64,000 nucleotides of DNA. Origin: Phycisphaerales bacterium. GTDB lineage: Bacteria > Planctomycetota > Phycisphaerae > Phycisphaerales > UBA1924. The notes under the pieces were generated by a model. It ran no database searches, was not told the DNA's origin, and saw only the letters and a program-made list of their open reading frames with translations. The first letter of the stretch is position 1, and every line of letters begins with the position of its first letter. The stretch is taken from contig JADLCX010000093.1 in NCBI GenBank assembly GCA_020846975.1, positions 1 to 64,000 on the forward strand. The letters are read 5' to 3'. Made by a program: the position numbers and the translations under genes. This document shows, piece by piece, positions 50,504 through 59,496 of this stretch.

Positions 50504-51067
50504 CTACTTCGTGCGCTTCTTGAGGGCGGCGATGTCAAAGGAGACCTGGTCGCCCTCCTTGACGCCCAGTTTGGCGATCATCCCGCCCTGCACCTCGATG
50601 ACCACGGGCGATGGAAAGCGGCTGGAGTAGCCCTTGAGACGCTTGTCGTAGGCCCGCCCCGCCGCGCTGTTCCAGTCTCCGGTCTTGCCCTCCGACCCGT
50701 CGGGCTTCCGGGGGTCTTCCGGCACCATGGCGTGCGTCGTGAGGATGCGACCCGCGCCGTCGAGATACATGATGTCGATCGGAATCGGGCAGTCTCGCAT
50801 GATGAAGCTCTGCACGCCCGTCTGCGACGGGGTGAACGAGAAGATCATGCCGCCGTCGTCTTCGATGTGTGTCCGCTGGCCCAGGCCCTTCATGCGAACC
50901 TGGTCCTCCGCCGCGACCTCAAGGTAGAACGTCCTGCCGGCGATCTTGACCGGCATCACGTTGGCCGCGGCCGGGTTCTTGTCGTCGCAGCCGGGCATGA
51001 AGACCGTTCCTGTCAGCACCAGAGTCGCTACCGATCGTGCCGCGAGCGAGCTGTTGACCAGAGCCAT
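50504..51067 (-). CDS. DUF192 family exported protein
   Basis: 187 aa from the ATG at 51067, with GAGGATGACGA upstream. The signal (SVATLVLTGTVFMPGC) ends in a possible lipobox Cys. The DUF192 core includes AGRTFYLEVAAEDQVRMKGLGQRTHIEDDGGMIFSF, FIMRDCPIPIDIMYLDGAGRI and PVVIEVQGGMIAKLGVKEGDQV, matching the family's beta-rich fold. The family lacks an agreed function. Its first 40 nt overlap the gluQ 3' end, so translation of the two may be coupled. Confidence 0.88.
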   Translation of the reverse strand: MALVNSSLAARSVATLVLTGTVFMPGCDDKNPAAANVMPVKIAGRTFYLEVAAEDQVRMKGLGQRTHIEDDGGMIFSFTPSQTGVQSFIMRDCPIPIDIMYLDGAGRILTTHAMVPEDPRKPDGSEGKTGDWNSAAGRAYDKRLKGYSSRFPSPVVIEVQGGMIAKLGVKEGDQVSFDIAALKKRTK

Positions 51068-52080
51068 TCGTCATCCTCTTGGGTGAAGACCGCCGGAGAG
51101 CGGGGCATCGTAGACAAATCGAACGCCTCTTGAAACTCCGCGGCCGTCATCTCGCGGCGTCGCCGCCCGGGCCGGGCGATTCCGCACCACGCCGCGAGCA
51201 GGCCGATGATTGCCTCCGGCGCGACGCCCCCGGACCGGTAAGAGTCGATCCGCGTGTCCCCGTGCCGCTTGGCCAGTCTCTTTCCGTCGGCGCCGAGCAC
51301 CAGCGGCAGATGGGTGTGAGCGGGTTCGGGTGTCATGTCCAGGGCGCGGTAGAGGAGCAGTTGGCGGGCCGCGGAGTCGAGCAGGTCGTCGCCGCGGACA
51401 ATGTCCGTAACGCCCTGTCGGTGATCGTCGACGACAACCGCGAGCTGGTACGACGGCTGGTTGCGCCGGGTCCAGAGCACAAAGTCGCCCACGATCGCGC
51501 CCACATCGAACGAGCGATCACCCGCGAATCGATCGGCAACGCGAGTTTCGCCGGCTTCGACGATGAACCGCCAGTTCGGCCGGAGCGTCTCATCGGGCGT
51601 GCCGTCGAGCGCGTCGAAATCGAACGGACGCCCCGTGTGCGGCGGGCGCAGCGAAGCAGGGAAGGCGACATCGTGTGCGCCCTCCTGAGGCGCCGACGCG
51701 GCGGCCTCGATCTGGTTTCGGGTGAGTTCACAGGGATAGGCAAGCCCGCGCGCGGCGAGCGATCGCATCGCATCGCGATAGGGCTGGATGTCGTCCGATT
51801 GAACCAGCCAGCCCGGTCCCGCGCCGCACGATGGCCACGAGTCCCAATCAAGGCCGAGCCAGCGGAGCGTCTCGATCGCCGCGGTCGTGGCGCCGGGCTT
51901 GATGCGCGGCGTGTCGAAGTCTTCGATTCGGAGGACAAGCCTCCATCCGTTCGTTCGGGCCAAGGCCCAGTTGACCAGGAACGTCCGCGCGTTGCCCAGG
52001 TGGAGCGCGCCCGTTGGCGACGGTGCCAGCCGGGAAACTGGCGGAGGCTGGGCCTGGGATGTGGATGCGGGCCTGTTCAC
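51028..52080 (-). CDS. gluQ: Glutamyl-Q tRNA(Asp) synthetase-like
   Basis: 350 aa. It carries SRLAPSPTGALHLGNARTFLVNWALART with the HIGH-like HLGN, RIEDFDTPR, the KMSKS-like KRLAKRH, and lacks the anticodon-binding domain of full GluRS. GluQ-RS attaches glutamate to queuosine in tRNA-Asp. In E. coli a zinc site of three Cys and a Tyr lies after the YPC segment; here only Cys of YPCELTRNQIEAAAS is present, so the zinc site seems lost. The PCD gene is divergent across 60 nt. Confidence 0.88.
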   Translation of the reverse strand: MNRPASTSQAQPPPVSRLAPSPTGALHLGNARTFLVNWALARTNGWRLVLRIEDFDTPRIKPGATTAAIETLRWLGLDWDSWPSCGAGPGWLVQSDDIQPYRDAMRSLAARGLAYPCELTRNQIEAAASAPQEGAHDVAFPASLRPPHTGRPFDFDALDGTPDETLRPNWRFIVEAGETRVADRFAGDRSFDVGAIVGDFVLWTRRNQPSYQLAVVVDDHRQGVTDIVRGDDLLDSAARQLLLYRALDMTPEPAHTHLPLVLGADGKRLAKRHGDTRIDSYRSGGVAPEAIIGLLAAWCGIARPGRRRREMTAAEFQEAFDLSTMPRSPAVFTQEDDEWLWSTARSRHDR

Positions 52081-52140
52081 CGCGAGGAAGGTACACTCTC
52101 CGCGGAGCGTGGGCGGCGAGGTTCAGGTCAGGAGCCCGTG

Positions 52141-52479
52141 ATGGAGCGCATGACGGAATCCGAAGTTCAGGAGTCGATCAAGCGGCTGCCGGCCTGGTCG
52201 GAGACGGGGGGCGCGATCAACAGGACCTACCAGTTCAGCGATTTCGTCGAGGCGATGAAGTTCGTTAACGCCATCGCCGGTCAGGCCGAGACCGACCAGC
52301 ATCACCCCGACATCCTTGTGCGCTGGAACAAGGTCACGCTCTCGCTCTCGACACACGATGCCGGAGGGATCACCTCCAAGGACTTCGATTTCGCCGCCAA
52401 GGCCGACGCGCTCGCGCCCGCGCCGCCGCGCCCGACCGTCAAGCCGAAAGTTGGCGGGACCAAGCCCGGCAAGAAGTGA
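52141..52479 (+). CDS. Pterin-4-alpha-carbinolamine dehydratase
   Basis: 112 aa; the ATG at 52141 follows CAGGAGCCCGTG. The body (YQFSDFVEAMKFVNAIAGQAETDQHHPDILVRWNKVTLSLSTHDAGGIT) holds the HHP and later His residues of the family's active site. It dehydrates 4a-carbinolamine pterin made by aromatic amino acid hydroxylases, recycling the pterin cofactor, and in some bacteria has other roles. The last 20 residues are a Pro/Lys-rich tail. No hydroxylase gene is adjacent. Confidence 0.93.
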   Translation: MERMTESEVQESIKRLPAWSETGGAINRTYQFSDFVEAMKFVNAIAGQAETDQHHPDILVRWNKVTLSLSTHDAGGITSKDFDFAAKADALAPAPPRPTVKPKVGGTKPGKK

Positions 52480-52495
52480 TCTGAACGCCGGGGCT

Positions 52496-52981
52496 TCACG
52501 GGCACTCGCCGAACCACGCCTCGAGAAACTCGAAGATGTCCTGAACGGAGATCGCTCCGCTCTGATCGAAGTCGCCGCCCGGCGGCGATGGTCCAAGCGT
52601 CCCGCCGAAGTACGCGCCCAGGAACTCGAAGAGGTCCTGCACCCCGAGCGAGCCCGAGCCATCGAAATCGGCGGGGCACTGCGGCGGCTGCTCGCAGACC
52701 GTCACGAAGGCGGAACTCACGATGCACCCGTGCGCGATCGGGCAGGGCGATATGCAGCTCAACTCGAGCATGCCCGTGAGACGACCGTGCTGACCGACCA
52801 GCGGCAATCCGACGCTCAGCGGCAGGAACCACGCATCGCCGTCATCGGTCTCGAAGTAGGTGCACGCGGCCAGTCGTCGGACTGTGCCGCACTCGTCAAC
52901 GGGCACTTCGATGGCGTGTGTCGTCAGGGGCGAGCAGCACAACAGGGCCGTTGTCGTGATGGAGAGAATGCGGGCGTGCAT
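52496..52981 (-). CDS. Small secreted protein with GC-type dockerin-like tail
   Basis: 161 aa. The signal MHARILSITTTALLCCSPLTTHA is followed by a Cys-rich segment of about 80 residues (ECGTVRRLAACTY, CISPCPIAHGC). The C-terminal 65 residues hold two dockerin-like calcium loops: CPADFDGSGSLGVQDLFEFLGAYF and DFDQSGAISVQDIFEFLEAWF. Such tails are frequent at the ends of planctomycete extracellular proteins and probably anchor or sort them. Usually they are attached to large proteins; here the partner part is tiny. It converges on the pterin dehydratase gene. Confidence 0.82.
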   Translation of the reverse strand: MHARILSITTTALLCCSPLTTHAIEVPVDECGTVRRLAACTYFETDDGDAWFLPLSVGLPLVGQHGRLTGMLELSCISPCPIAHGCIVSSAFVTVCEQPPQCPADFDGSGSLGVQDLFEFLGAYFGGTLGPSPPGGDFDQSGAISVQDIFEFLEAWFGECP

Positions 52982-53086
52982 GGGGTTCCTCGCGCCCGGG
53001 CAAGATAACCGGCGGAGCCGCCCGTCGCAAGTCCGGCTGCGGCTCGTCTCGCGGTTGATGTCGGCAAGTTCGTGGCTTGCAACGGG

Positions 53087-53812
53087 TTAGCGAAGCTCGA
53101 CGTTCCAGTACGCGTCGTCCAGGAACGCCTTCCACGACGAGTACCGCTCCTGACCCAGCCGCAGCGAGATCAGCGGGTTGCGCTTCGGGCGGATCGGCTT
53201 GCGTACCAGCTTCATGTGGGCCTCGTCCGGCGTGCGTCCGCCCTTGCGGGCGTTGCACTTCACGCACGCGCACACCAGGTTCTCCCATGAATCGCCGCCG
53301 CCTTGCGCGCGCGGAAGCACGTGGTCGATCGACAGTTCCGATGTGGGGAACGCCCGGCCGCAGTACTGGCACTGGTTGCGATCGCGAGCGAACAAGTTCC
53401 GGCGGTTGAGCTTCACGATCTGCGCCGGCAGGCGGTCATATCCCAGCAGCCGGATCACTCGCGGCACGGCGATCTCGAAACGCACCGTCTGAACCCAGTC
53501 GTGCTTCTCGGGCTGGAACGTCTTGTGCAACTGCGAGATCTCGGCCCACGACTCGAAGTCGTAGTTGGCGAACTTCTGATCCTCGACGTGGATGACCTCG
53601 GCGATATCGCGGCAGAGCAGACTGAAGGCCCGCCGCGCCGAGATCACGCGCACCGCGATGTACAACTTGTTGAGGACCAGGACCTTGCAATCCAGCGGGC
53701 ACGCCAGCGCCATGGCGCCCGCGGACGGCGGATGCAGCGGGTCGAACAACCCTGCCGCCTCTTCGAGGGACGGCTGCCCGAAACTCATGGCGCCTGCCCG
53801 TGGGGTACTCAT
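53087..53812 (-). CDS. HNH endonuclease family protein
   Basis: 241 aa. The C-terminal HNH core has CQYCGRAFPTSELSIDHVLPRAQGGGDSWENLVCACVKCNARKGG: two CxxC pairs for structural zinc, and His in IDHV with Asn in WENLV as the active-site elements. The N-terminal half contains DCKVLVLNKLYIAVRVISARRAFSLLC, common to a group of stand-alone HNH proteins in planctomycetes and cyanobacteria. Those are not necessarily mobile. No intron, intein or phage genes surround it. It lies downstream of purH on the same strand. Confidence 0.88.
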   Translation of the reverse strand: MSTPRAGAMSFGQPSLEEAAGLFDPLHPPSAGAMALACPLDCKVLVLNKLYIAVRVISARRAFSLLCRDIAEVIHVEDQKFANYDFESWAEISQLHKTFQPEKHDWVQTVRFEIAVPRVIRLLGYDRLPAQIVKLNRRNLFARDRNQCQYCGRAFPTSELSIDHVLPRAQGGGDSWENLVCACVKCNARKGGRTPDEAHMKLVRKPIRPKRNPLISLRLGQERYSSWKAFLDDAYWNVELR

Positions 53813-53970
53813 ACATCGCCCGGTGTCGCCCTTCGGCGGCGTCGGGTGTCACAAGTCTGATCGGCAGGATTCTAGCGTCAAATTGTTTGGGGTTCAACCG
53901 TGCGATCAAGGCCCGATCGATGCAGCGATCGATGCGTTATCGGATTGAAGTGTGCGGTCTGCAAGGGCCG

Positions 53971-55578
53971 TCAATGCCGGAAGTGGCGCACTTCCGTGGT
54001 CAGGCAAGTGACCCCGCGAGCCTCGCAGAGGTCAAACGTCTCCTGATCGCGCTTCGATCCTCCGGGGTGCACGATCATCTTCACACCCGCATCGATCAGC
54101 ACCTGCGGCCCATCGCTGAACGGGAAGAACGCGTCGCCCACCGCGACCGCGCCCGACGACTTCGGACCGGCCTTCTCGACCGCGAGCCGGCACGCGGACA
54201 CGCGATCGACCTGCCCCGAACCCACGCCGAAGAGTCGGATGCCGCGCTCGCCGTCCGGTCCACCCACGACGACCGCGTTGCTCGACACGTGCTTGCACAG
54301 CAGAACGAGCGCCGCGGCGGCGTGGAGTTGCCGCTCGGTCGGTTTCGGCCCGGCTCGTTGCTCCCACGCCGAGGTGTTCGGCATGCGGGTGTCGCGCTCC
54401 TGGACAAGCATACCGCCGGGAACGGAGCGGTACTCCATCTTGCGGGCCGTCGAAGGGGACTTGCCGCCAACCGCCAGCAATCGGACATTCGCCCAGCGGG
54501 AACGGAGCATCTCGAGCGCGGCCTCGTCAAAGTCGGGCGCGACGATGACCTCGAAGAAGTTGCTCGGGTCGCAGACGACGCGCGCCGCGTCCGCGTCGAC
54601 CGCGTGCGTCGTCGCGAGAATCCCCCCGTACGCCGCACGTGGGTCGCCCGCGATCGCCAGCGCCACCGCTTCGGCCAGCGTGCCCGCCACCGCGCCCCCG
54701 CACGGATTGGTGTGCTTGACGACCACCGCGCCGACCGACCAACCCGATGCCCCGTTGAGCCGGCCGAGCGACTTGGCCGCCTCCAGCGCGGCCGCGGCGT
54801 CGTTGATGTTGTTGTACGAGAGCTGCTTGCCGTGGAGCTGGCGGGCGTTCACCACCGTCGGGCCGGTCGAAGACGGGTCGCGGTACAGCGCGGCCGCCTG
54901 GTGCGGGTTCTCACCGTAGCGAAGCTCGTCGAGCTTGAGGTAGCCGAGCTGAAGCGTCTGCGGAAACGCCGCCGGGGTGTGCCGGCCGAGGAAACTCGTG
55001 ATCGCCGCGTCGTACTCCGACGTCCGTGCAAACGCCGCCGCGGCCAGTTCGGCCCGGGTTGCCTGCGTTGTGCACCCGCCGTTCGAGTCCATCTCCTGCA
55101 CGATCCGGTCGTAGAACCTCGCCGCGGGCACGACCGTGACCCACTGGTGGTTCTTCGCGGCGGCCCTCAGCATCGCCGGACCGCCCACATCGATGTTCTC
55201 GATCGCCTCGGACATCGAGACGTCCGGCTTTGAGACCGTCTCCTGGAACGGGTATAGGTTGATGCAGACCAGGTCGATCGGCTCGATCCCGTGCTTCCTC
55301 AGAAACGCCTCGTGCTCCGGGTTGTTGCGCACCGCGAGGATGCCGCCGTGCACGCCCGGGTGAAGTGTCTTGACGCGACCGTCCAGCCCCTCGGGAAAGT
55401 GCGTGAGCTGTTCGACCGCTTGCACGTCAACGCCCGCCGAGGTCAGCGCCCTGGCCGTCCCGCCCGTCGAGACGATCTTCACCCCGCGCGAGGCCAGCGC
55501 CTTCGCGAACGGCACCAGGTCGGTCTTGTCGCTCACCGAGAGCAGGGCGCGGCGGATGGGGTAGGCGGTGCTGGGCAT
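53971..55578 (-). CDS. purH: Bifunctional AICAR transformylase/IMP cyclohydrolase
   Basis: 535 aa, the usual length. The N-terminal IMP cyclohydrolase begins RRALLSVSDKTDLVPFAKALASRGVKIVSTGGTARAL, with PEGLDGRVKTLHPGVHGGILA. The transformylase follows, with LRYGENPHQAAALYR, VVKHTNPCGGAVAGTLAEA and AVGDAFFPFSDGPQVLIDAGVKMIVHPGGSKRD. It performs the last two steps of IMP synthesis. It starts 29 nt after the propeller lipoprotein gene, which suggests co-transcription. Confidence 0.97.
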   Translation of the reverse strand: MPSTAYPIRRALLSVSDKTDLVPFAKALASRGVKIVSTGGTARALTSAGVDVQAVEQLTHFPEGLDGRVKTLHPGVHGGILAVRNNPEHEAFLRKHGIEPIDLVCINLYPFQETVSKPDVSMSEAIENIDVGGPAMLRAAAKNHQWVTVVPAARFYDRIVQEMDSNGGCTTQATRAELAAAAFARTSEYDAAITSFLGRHTPAAFPQTLQLGYLKLDELRYGENPHQAAALYRDPSSTGPTVVNARQLHGKQLSYNNINDAAAALEAAKSLGRLNGASGWSVGAVVVKHTNPCGGAVAGTLAEAVALAIAGDPRAAYGGILATTHAVDADAARVVCDPSNFFEVIVAPDFDEAALEMLRSRWANVRLLAVGGKSPSTARKMEYRSVPGGMLVQERDTRMPNTSAWEQRAGPKPTERQLHAAAALVLLCKHVSSNAVVVGGPDGERGIRLFGVGSGQVDRVSACRLAVEKAGPKSSGAVAVGDAFFPFSDGPQVLIDAGVKMIVHPGGSKRDQETFDLCEARGVTCLTTEVRHFRH

Positions 55579-55607
55579 GTTCGATGCAGATCGCGGGGCC
55601 GGTGAGT

Positions 55608-56759
55608 TCAGTTGCGAGGAACGAGCTTCGTGACCACACCCGACGCCGACGCGAGGTACAGGTTGCCATCCACGAAGTTGTCCGACTTGATCATGGCGAC
55701 GTTGTCGAGCTTGACCGATTCAACAACCGACCCGTCGCCCGGGTTGATGAGGCTCGCCGTCGCCCCGTCCCACACCATCAGCCGCGACTTCCGCATCCCG
55801 ATCACCGTCCCGTGCAGCTTCGGGTTGGTCCAGACGCGAGAGCCGGCGTACGCCTCGAACGCGCACACCCCGTCGCCGCCCATGTCGCAGTAGACCTTCC
55901 CGTCGTGATACGCCGGCGCGAACTTGAGCGGCGCGTCGGTGCGCTTCCGCCAGCTCTCGCTCGCGCCCTCACGGTTGAACGCGTACAGCGAGTGGTCCGT
56001 GCTCGCTACGAACAGCGTCGTCTCACTCGCGGCCAGCGAGACATCGGTTCCGCCGAACATCCGGTTCCGCCCGTACGCGAACCCGTGCTCGCCGTTCAGG
56101 ATCAGCAGATCGCCCGATCTCGCCACGATCCCGATCACCCCGTCGTCGTTCATCCTCACCGGGTCGATCTCGATGGCGTCGTCCAGGAACGAGCCCCACT
56201 GCCGGTACCCGCTCAGCGTGTTGTGAGCCAGCACCTGCCCGTTGGAGCATCCGTACACCATCAGTGGTCCGATGACGATCGGTCTGGTGTTCACGACCTG
56301 CGACAGTTTCTGCTTGGTCTGGAGCGCCCCCGTGTCCGCGTCATAAAAGAAAGCGTCCGACTCGCTCGACACGATGATGTTCTTGTCATGCCGCGTCAGC
56401 CCGACGAACTTGGTCAGCGGGCTCGCCACCGGGTCCGACCACCTCCGCTCGCCGCTGCGGGTCTCCAGCACCGTCAGCACGCTCCCGCTCTCCTGGACCG
56501 CCACGAGGTCGTCGAGAATCTCCATCCGCTCCACCACCTCGCCGGTGGTCATCGTCGGGAATCCCCGCCACTCCACGCGATACCCGAACTGGGCGTAACT
56601 CTCGTGCTGCGGCACAACCGCCGACGCCCGCTTCTCCGCCGAGACCACCTGTGGCCCGGTCTCGCACCCCGTCAGCATGGCGCCCGCAGCCGCGGTCGCG
56701 CTCAGCACAATGGAGAATCGGGACAGGCGGCGGACGTTCAGGATTCGCGGCATCTTCAT
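55608..56759 (-). CDS. PQQ-like beta-propeller lipoprotein (BamB-like)
   Basis: 383 aa from the ATG at 56759. The signal (FSIVLSATAAAGAMLTGC) has lipobox LTGC. The body is a series of propeller blades with repeated W/G-D-x-x-T-G and LxAxN-type strands: VLTVLETRSGERRW, FFYDADTGALQTKQ, VLAHNTLSGYRQW, LYAFNREGASESW and ICAFEAYAGSRVWTNPK-like segments. It resembles BamB and other PQQ-repeat scaffold proteins, but no Bam genes are adjacent, so its role is uncertain. It precedes purH. Confidence 0.82.
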   Translation of the reverse strand: MKMPRILNVRRLSRFSIVLSATAAAGAMLTGCETGPQVVSAEKRASAVVPQHESYAQFGYRVEWRGFPTMTTGEVVERMEILDDLVAVQESGSVLTVLETRSGERRWSDPVASPLTKFVGLTRHDKNIIVSSESDAFFYDADTGALQTKQKLSQVVNTRPIVIGPLMVYGCSNGQVLAHNTLSGYRQWGSFLDDAIEIDPVRMNDDGVIGIVARSGDLLILNGEHGFAYGRNRMFGGTDVSLAASETTLFVASTDHSLYAFNREGASESWRKRTDAPLKFAPAYHDGKVYCDMGGDGVCAFEAYAGSRVWTNPKLHGTVIGMRKSRLMVWDGATASLINPGDGSVVESVKLDNVAMIKSDNFVDGNLYLASASGVVTKLVPRN

Positions 56760-56958
56760 GGTGCTCGGGCTCCGGCGAAGGGCAGGTCGGACCGTGTGGA
56801 GATTGGAGGGATAGGAGGTAAGGGCAGAGGGTAGCAAGGCGCGTCCCCGTGTGTTCGACCGGCGCGAACCGGATTACACCCGGGGGGACGGGGGGCGGGT
56901 GGGGGAGTGAGGGCGCCGCTCGCACTCCTGCACACATCGTAACGCTATTCTGTCCCGC

Positions 56959-57681
56959 ATGTTTACCGGTCTGATTCAGGCTGTCGGTCGCGTCGAGCAC
57001 GCGACTCGAACGAGAAAAGGCGGCGGTCTGCGGCTGGCCATCGACCCGTGCGGGTGGTCGGCCGCTCCCCCCGGGACCTCGCCCGCCGAGGGCGATTCGA
57101 TCGCCATTGCTGGTGTCTGCCTCACGCTCAGCGCGCCCATCGAGCCCAAGCGCCCGCTGCTCCGGTTCGATGTCATCCCTGAAACGCTTGCCAAGACCAC
57201 GCTCGGTCGGCTCCGCAAGGGCGATCCCGTCAACCTCGAACACGCGGCGACACTGGGCACCCTGCTGGGCGGTCACCTTGTCCAGGGCCACGTTGACGGT
57301 GTCGGCCTCGTCGAGTCCGTTCGGCGCCGGGCGGACGACTGGCGCATCCACATCGATGTTCCCGCCTCGGTCGGCCCTGAGGGCCTTGATCTGATGGCGG
57401 CAATCGTTCCGAAAGGTTCCATCACCCTCGATGGCGTGTCGCTCACCGTCGTGGGCACCTGGTGCGACGGTCGCAGCACCAAGGGCGGGGGTGAGGGAGC
57501 TGGGGGCTTCTCCGTCGCCCTGATCCCCACCACCCTTGCCAAGACCACGCTCAAGCGACTCAAAAGTGGCGATCATGTCAACCTCGAAACCGATGTCATC
57601 GGCAAGACCGTCGCGATGTGGATGCGACGCTACACCGCCGGCGCCGCCAGGTCGGCGAAGTCGAAGGGAGTCCGCCCGTGA
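56959..57681 (+). CDS. ribE: Riboflavin synthase, alpha chain
   Basis: 240 aa. It starts MFTGLIQAVGRVEH, the invariant N-terminus. Two lumazine-binding halves each end in the repeat ETLAKTTLGRLRKGDPVNLEHAA and TTLAKTTLKRLKSGDHVNLETD. GGHLVQGHVDG carries the conserved catalytic region. It dismutates two 6,7-dimethyl-8-ribityllumazine molecules to riboflavin. A Gly-rich insertion (RSTKGGGEGAGGF) lengthens the second half relative to the usual 200-215 aa. Its TGA overlaps the GTG of ruvC. No FMN riboswitch pattern is seen upstream. Confidence 0.95.
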   Translation: MFTGLIQAVGRVEHATRTRKGGGLRLAIDPCGWSAAPPGTSPAEGDSIAIAGVCLTLSAPIEPKRPLLRFDVIPETLAKTTLGRLRKGDPVNLEHAATLGTLLGGHLVQGHVDGVGLVESVRRRADDWRIHIDVPASVGPEGLDLMAAIVPKGSITLDGVSLTVVGTWCDGRSTKGGGEGAGGFSVALIPTTLAKTTLKRLKSGDHVNLETDVIGKTVAMWMRRYTAGAARSAKSKGVRP

Positions 57682-58244
57682 GTGGGTCGGCCGGGACGCG
57701 CGTGCTCGGCATCGACCCCGGCCTCCGGGTCACCGGCTACGCCTGCCTCGAAGCCGTCAGCCGCTCCGTCCGCCCGTCGCCCCGGCGATCCTCCGGCCGC
57801 GGCGTCGCCACCATGATCGAGGCCGGAGTCATTCGTCTTTCCGGTGGCCGCGGGAGGGACCGGGGGGGTGGAGGGGGTGGGGCGGCGAAATCGGTGTCCC
57901 AGCGGCTCGCCGAACTCGATGCCGATCTCCGCGAGGTCATCGAGCGCACTCGCCCGAGCATCGTGGCCGTTGAGAAGCTCTACGCCCACTACAAGCACCC
58001 CACGACGGCCATCATCATGGGTCATGCGCGCGGCGTGGTGCTCCTCAACATCCGCCGCGCCGGGCTCGAACTCGTCGAACTCGGTGCGACCGAAGTGAAG
58101 AAGTCCCTCACCGGCAACGGTCACGCCGCCAAGATCCAGATGCAGGAGGGCGTCCGCGTCCAACTCGGCCTCAACGCCCGTCCCGAGCCCGCCGATGTGG
58201 CCGATGCGATGGCCATCGCCCTGTGCGCCCTGCGGCGAAGATGA
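57678..58244 (+). CDS. ruvC: Holliday junction endonuclease RuvC
   Basis: 188 aa from a GTG at 57678, which overlaps the ribE stop as GTGA. TRVLGIDPGLRVTGYACLE holds the first catalytic Asp, VAVEKLYAHYKHPTTAIIMGHARGVVLL the Glu, and PADVADAMAIALCALRR the two C-terminal Asp residues. It resolves Holliday junctions with RuvAB, which are not in this window. A Gly/Arg-rich insertion (GGRGRDRGGGGGGAAK) follows the first beta-strands, as a surface loop. Translational coupling to ribE is expected. Confidence 0.93.
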   Translation: MSGSAGTRVLGIDPGLRVTGYACLEAVSRSVRPSPRRSSGRGVATMIEAGVIRLSGGRGRDRGGGGGGAAKSVSQRLAELDADLREVIERTRPSIVAVEKLYAHYKHPTTAIIMGHARGVVLLNIRRAGLELVELGATEVKKSLTGNGHAAKIQMQEGVRVQLGLNARPEPADVADAMAIALCALRRR

Positions 58245-58375
58245 ACGAGCCGCGCACGCAGTAAGCGGGCTGCTCGCCATGACGTCGATCACGATGTCGC
58301 GAGCCTCGGCGCGGCGCAAACCCCCGGTTGGCGATTGGGTCGGAGAGGGCGCGGCGTGCCGCGTGCGCGGCTCGT

Positions 58376-59443
58376 TCACACCAGCAACTCCGCGATCTGG
58401 ATCGCGTTCAGCGCAGCGCCCTTGCGGAGTTGGTCGCCGCAGACGAACAGATCGAAGCCGAGTGTGGCGGCTCCCGGGTCCTTGCCGCGGGAGGCATCGG
58501 GGCGGATGCGCCCGACGAGGCAGTCGTCCTTTCCGCTGGCCTTGAGCGGCGTGGGAAAGCGGTTCGCGGCGCGATCATCCACGATCGACACGCCCGGGAA
58601 CCGCGCCAGCGCGTCCCGCACCTGTTCGGTCGTCGCCGGCTTCTTCAGCGTCACGTTCACACTCTCCGCGTGCGCCCGCCTCACGGGCACGCGGATACAC
58701 GTCGCCGAGATGCCCACGGTGTCATCGCCCCAGATCTTGTGCGTCTCCTTGATGACCTTGGTCTCTTCGACGTTCAGACCCGTCTGCGGATCGACCGCCG
58801 TGTTGTGACTGAAGAGGTTGAACGCGTAGGGCTCGTGGAAGAACTTCGCCCGCACTTCCTGCCCGGCCAGGTCCGCGCGCGTGAGTTGCTCCAACTCGTC
58901 GATCCCCTTGGCGCCCGCGCCGCTCGCGGCCTGATAGGTGCTCACGATCACGCGCTCAACCCCGAACGCGTTCCGCAGCGGCGTCAGCGCCATCAGCAGG
59001 ATGATCGTCGAGCAGTTGGGGTTGGCGATGATCCGCCCCGTCCCATCCGCGTTCTTCATCGCTCGCATTCCACGCGCATCCGCCGGCCCGAGAGCCTCCG
59101 GGTTGATCTCCGGCACCACCAGCGGGATGTCCCGATCCATCCGGAACGCCGAAGAGTTGTCCACGGTCGTGCACCCGTGCCCGGCCGCCTGGCGGCAGAA
59201 CTCCTTGCTGATGCTCCCTCCCGCGCTGAACAGGGCGATATCCACCCCCTTGAGCGCGTCGTGCGTCAGCGTCTGCACGGCGTGCATCTCGCCGCGGTAC
59301 GCGATCTTCTGCCCCGCCGACCGCTCGCTCGCCAGCAGCCTGATCGACGAGTGCGGGAACCTCCGCTGCTCGAGAATCTCGAGCATCTCGCGCCCGACGG
59401 CCCCCGTCGCCCCCGCCACCGCAATGGAAACATGCTTGGACAT
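58376..59443 (-). CDS. asd: Aspartate-semialdehyde dehydrogenase
   Basis: 355 aa from the ATG at 59443. It begins SIAVAGATGAVGREMLEIL (Rossmann loop), has the catalytic Cys in RIIANPNCSTIILLMAL, and the active-site His region in RVPVRRAHAES. It reduces aspartyl phosphate to aspartate semialdehyde for lysine, methionine and threonine synthesis. If the homoaconitase-like enzyme upstream in this window really serves lysine synthesis, Asd would still be needed for the other amino acids and for cell-wall diaminopimelate. Confidence 0.97.
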   Translation of the reverse strand: MSKHVSIAVAGATGAVGREMLEILEQRRFPHSSIRLLASERSAGQKIAYRGEMHAVQTLTHDALKGVDIALFSAGGSISKEFCRQAAGHGCTTVDNSSAFRMDRDIPLVVPEINPEALGPADARGMRAMKNADGTGRIIANPNCSTIILLMALTPLRNAFGVERVIVSTYQAASGAGAKGIDELEQLTRADLAGQEVRAKFFHEPYAFNLFSHNTAVDPQTGLNVEETKVIKETHKIWGDDTVGISATCIRVPVRRAHAESVNVTLKKPATTEQVRDALARFPGVSIVDDRAANRFPTPLKASGKDDCLVGRIRPDASRGKDPGAATLGFDLFVCGDQLRKGAALNAIQIAELLV

Positions 59444-59496
59444 CACCAGAAGGTAGCCCGTGCGTCCGACGCGGGCATAGCGAACTCTTCGCGTCG

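Noticed and set aside
53087-53812. HNH protein as a homing endonuclease or part of a mobile intron
   Set aside because: No interrupted host gene, intron or inverted repeats flank it; the family is commonly a stand-alone chromosomal gene.
56838-56958. FMN riboswitch ahead of ribE
   Set aside because: The gap is short, G-rich and lacks the conserved six-stem junction sequences.
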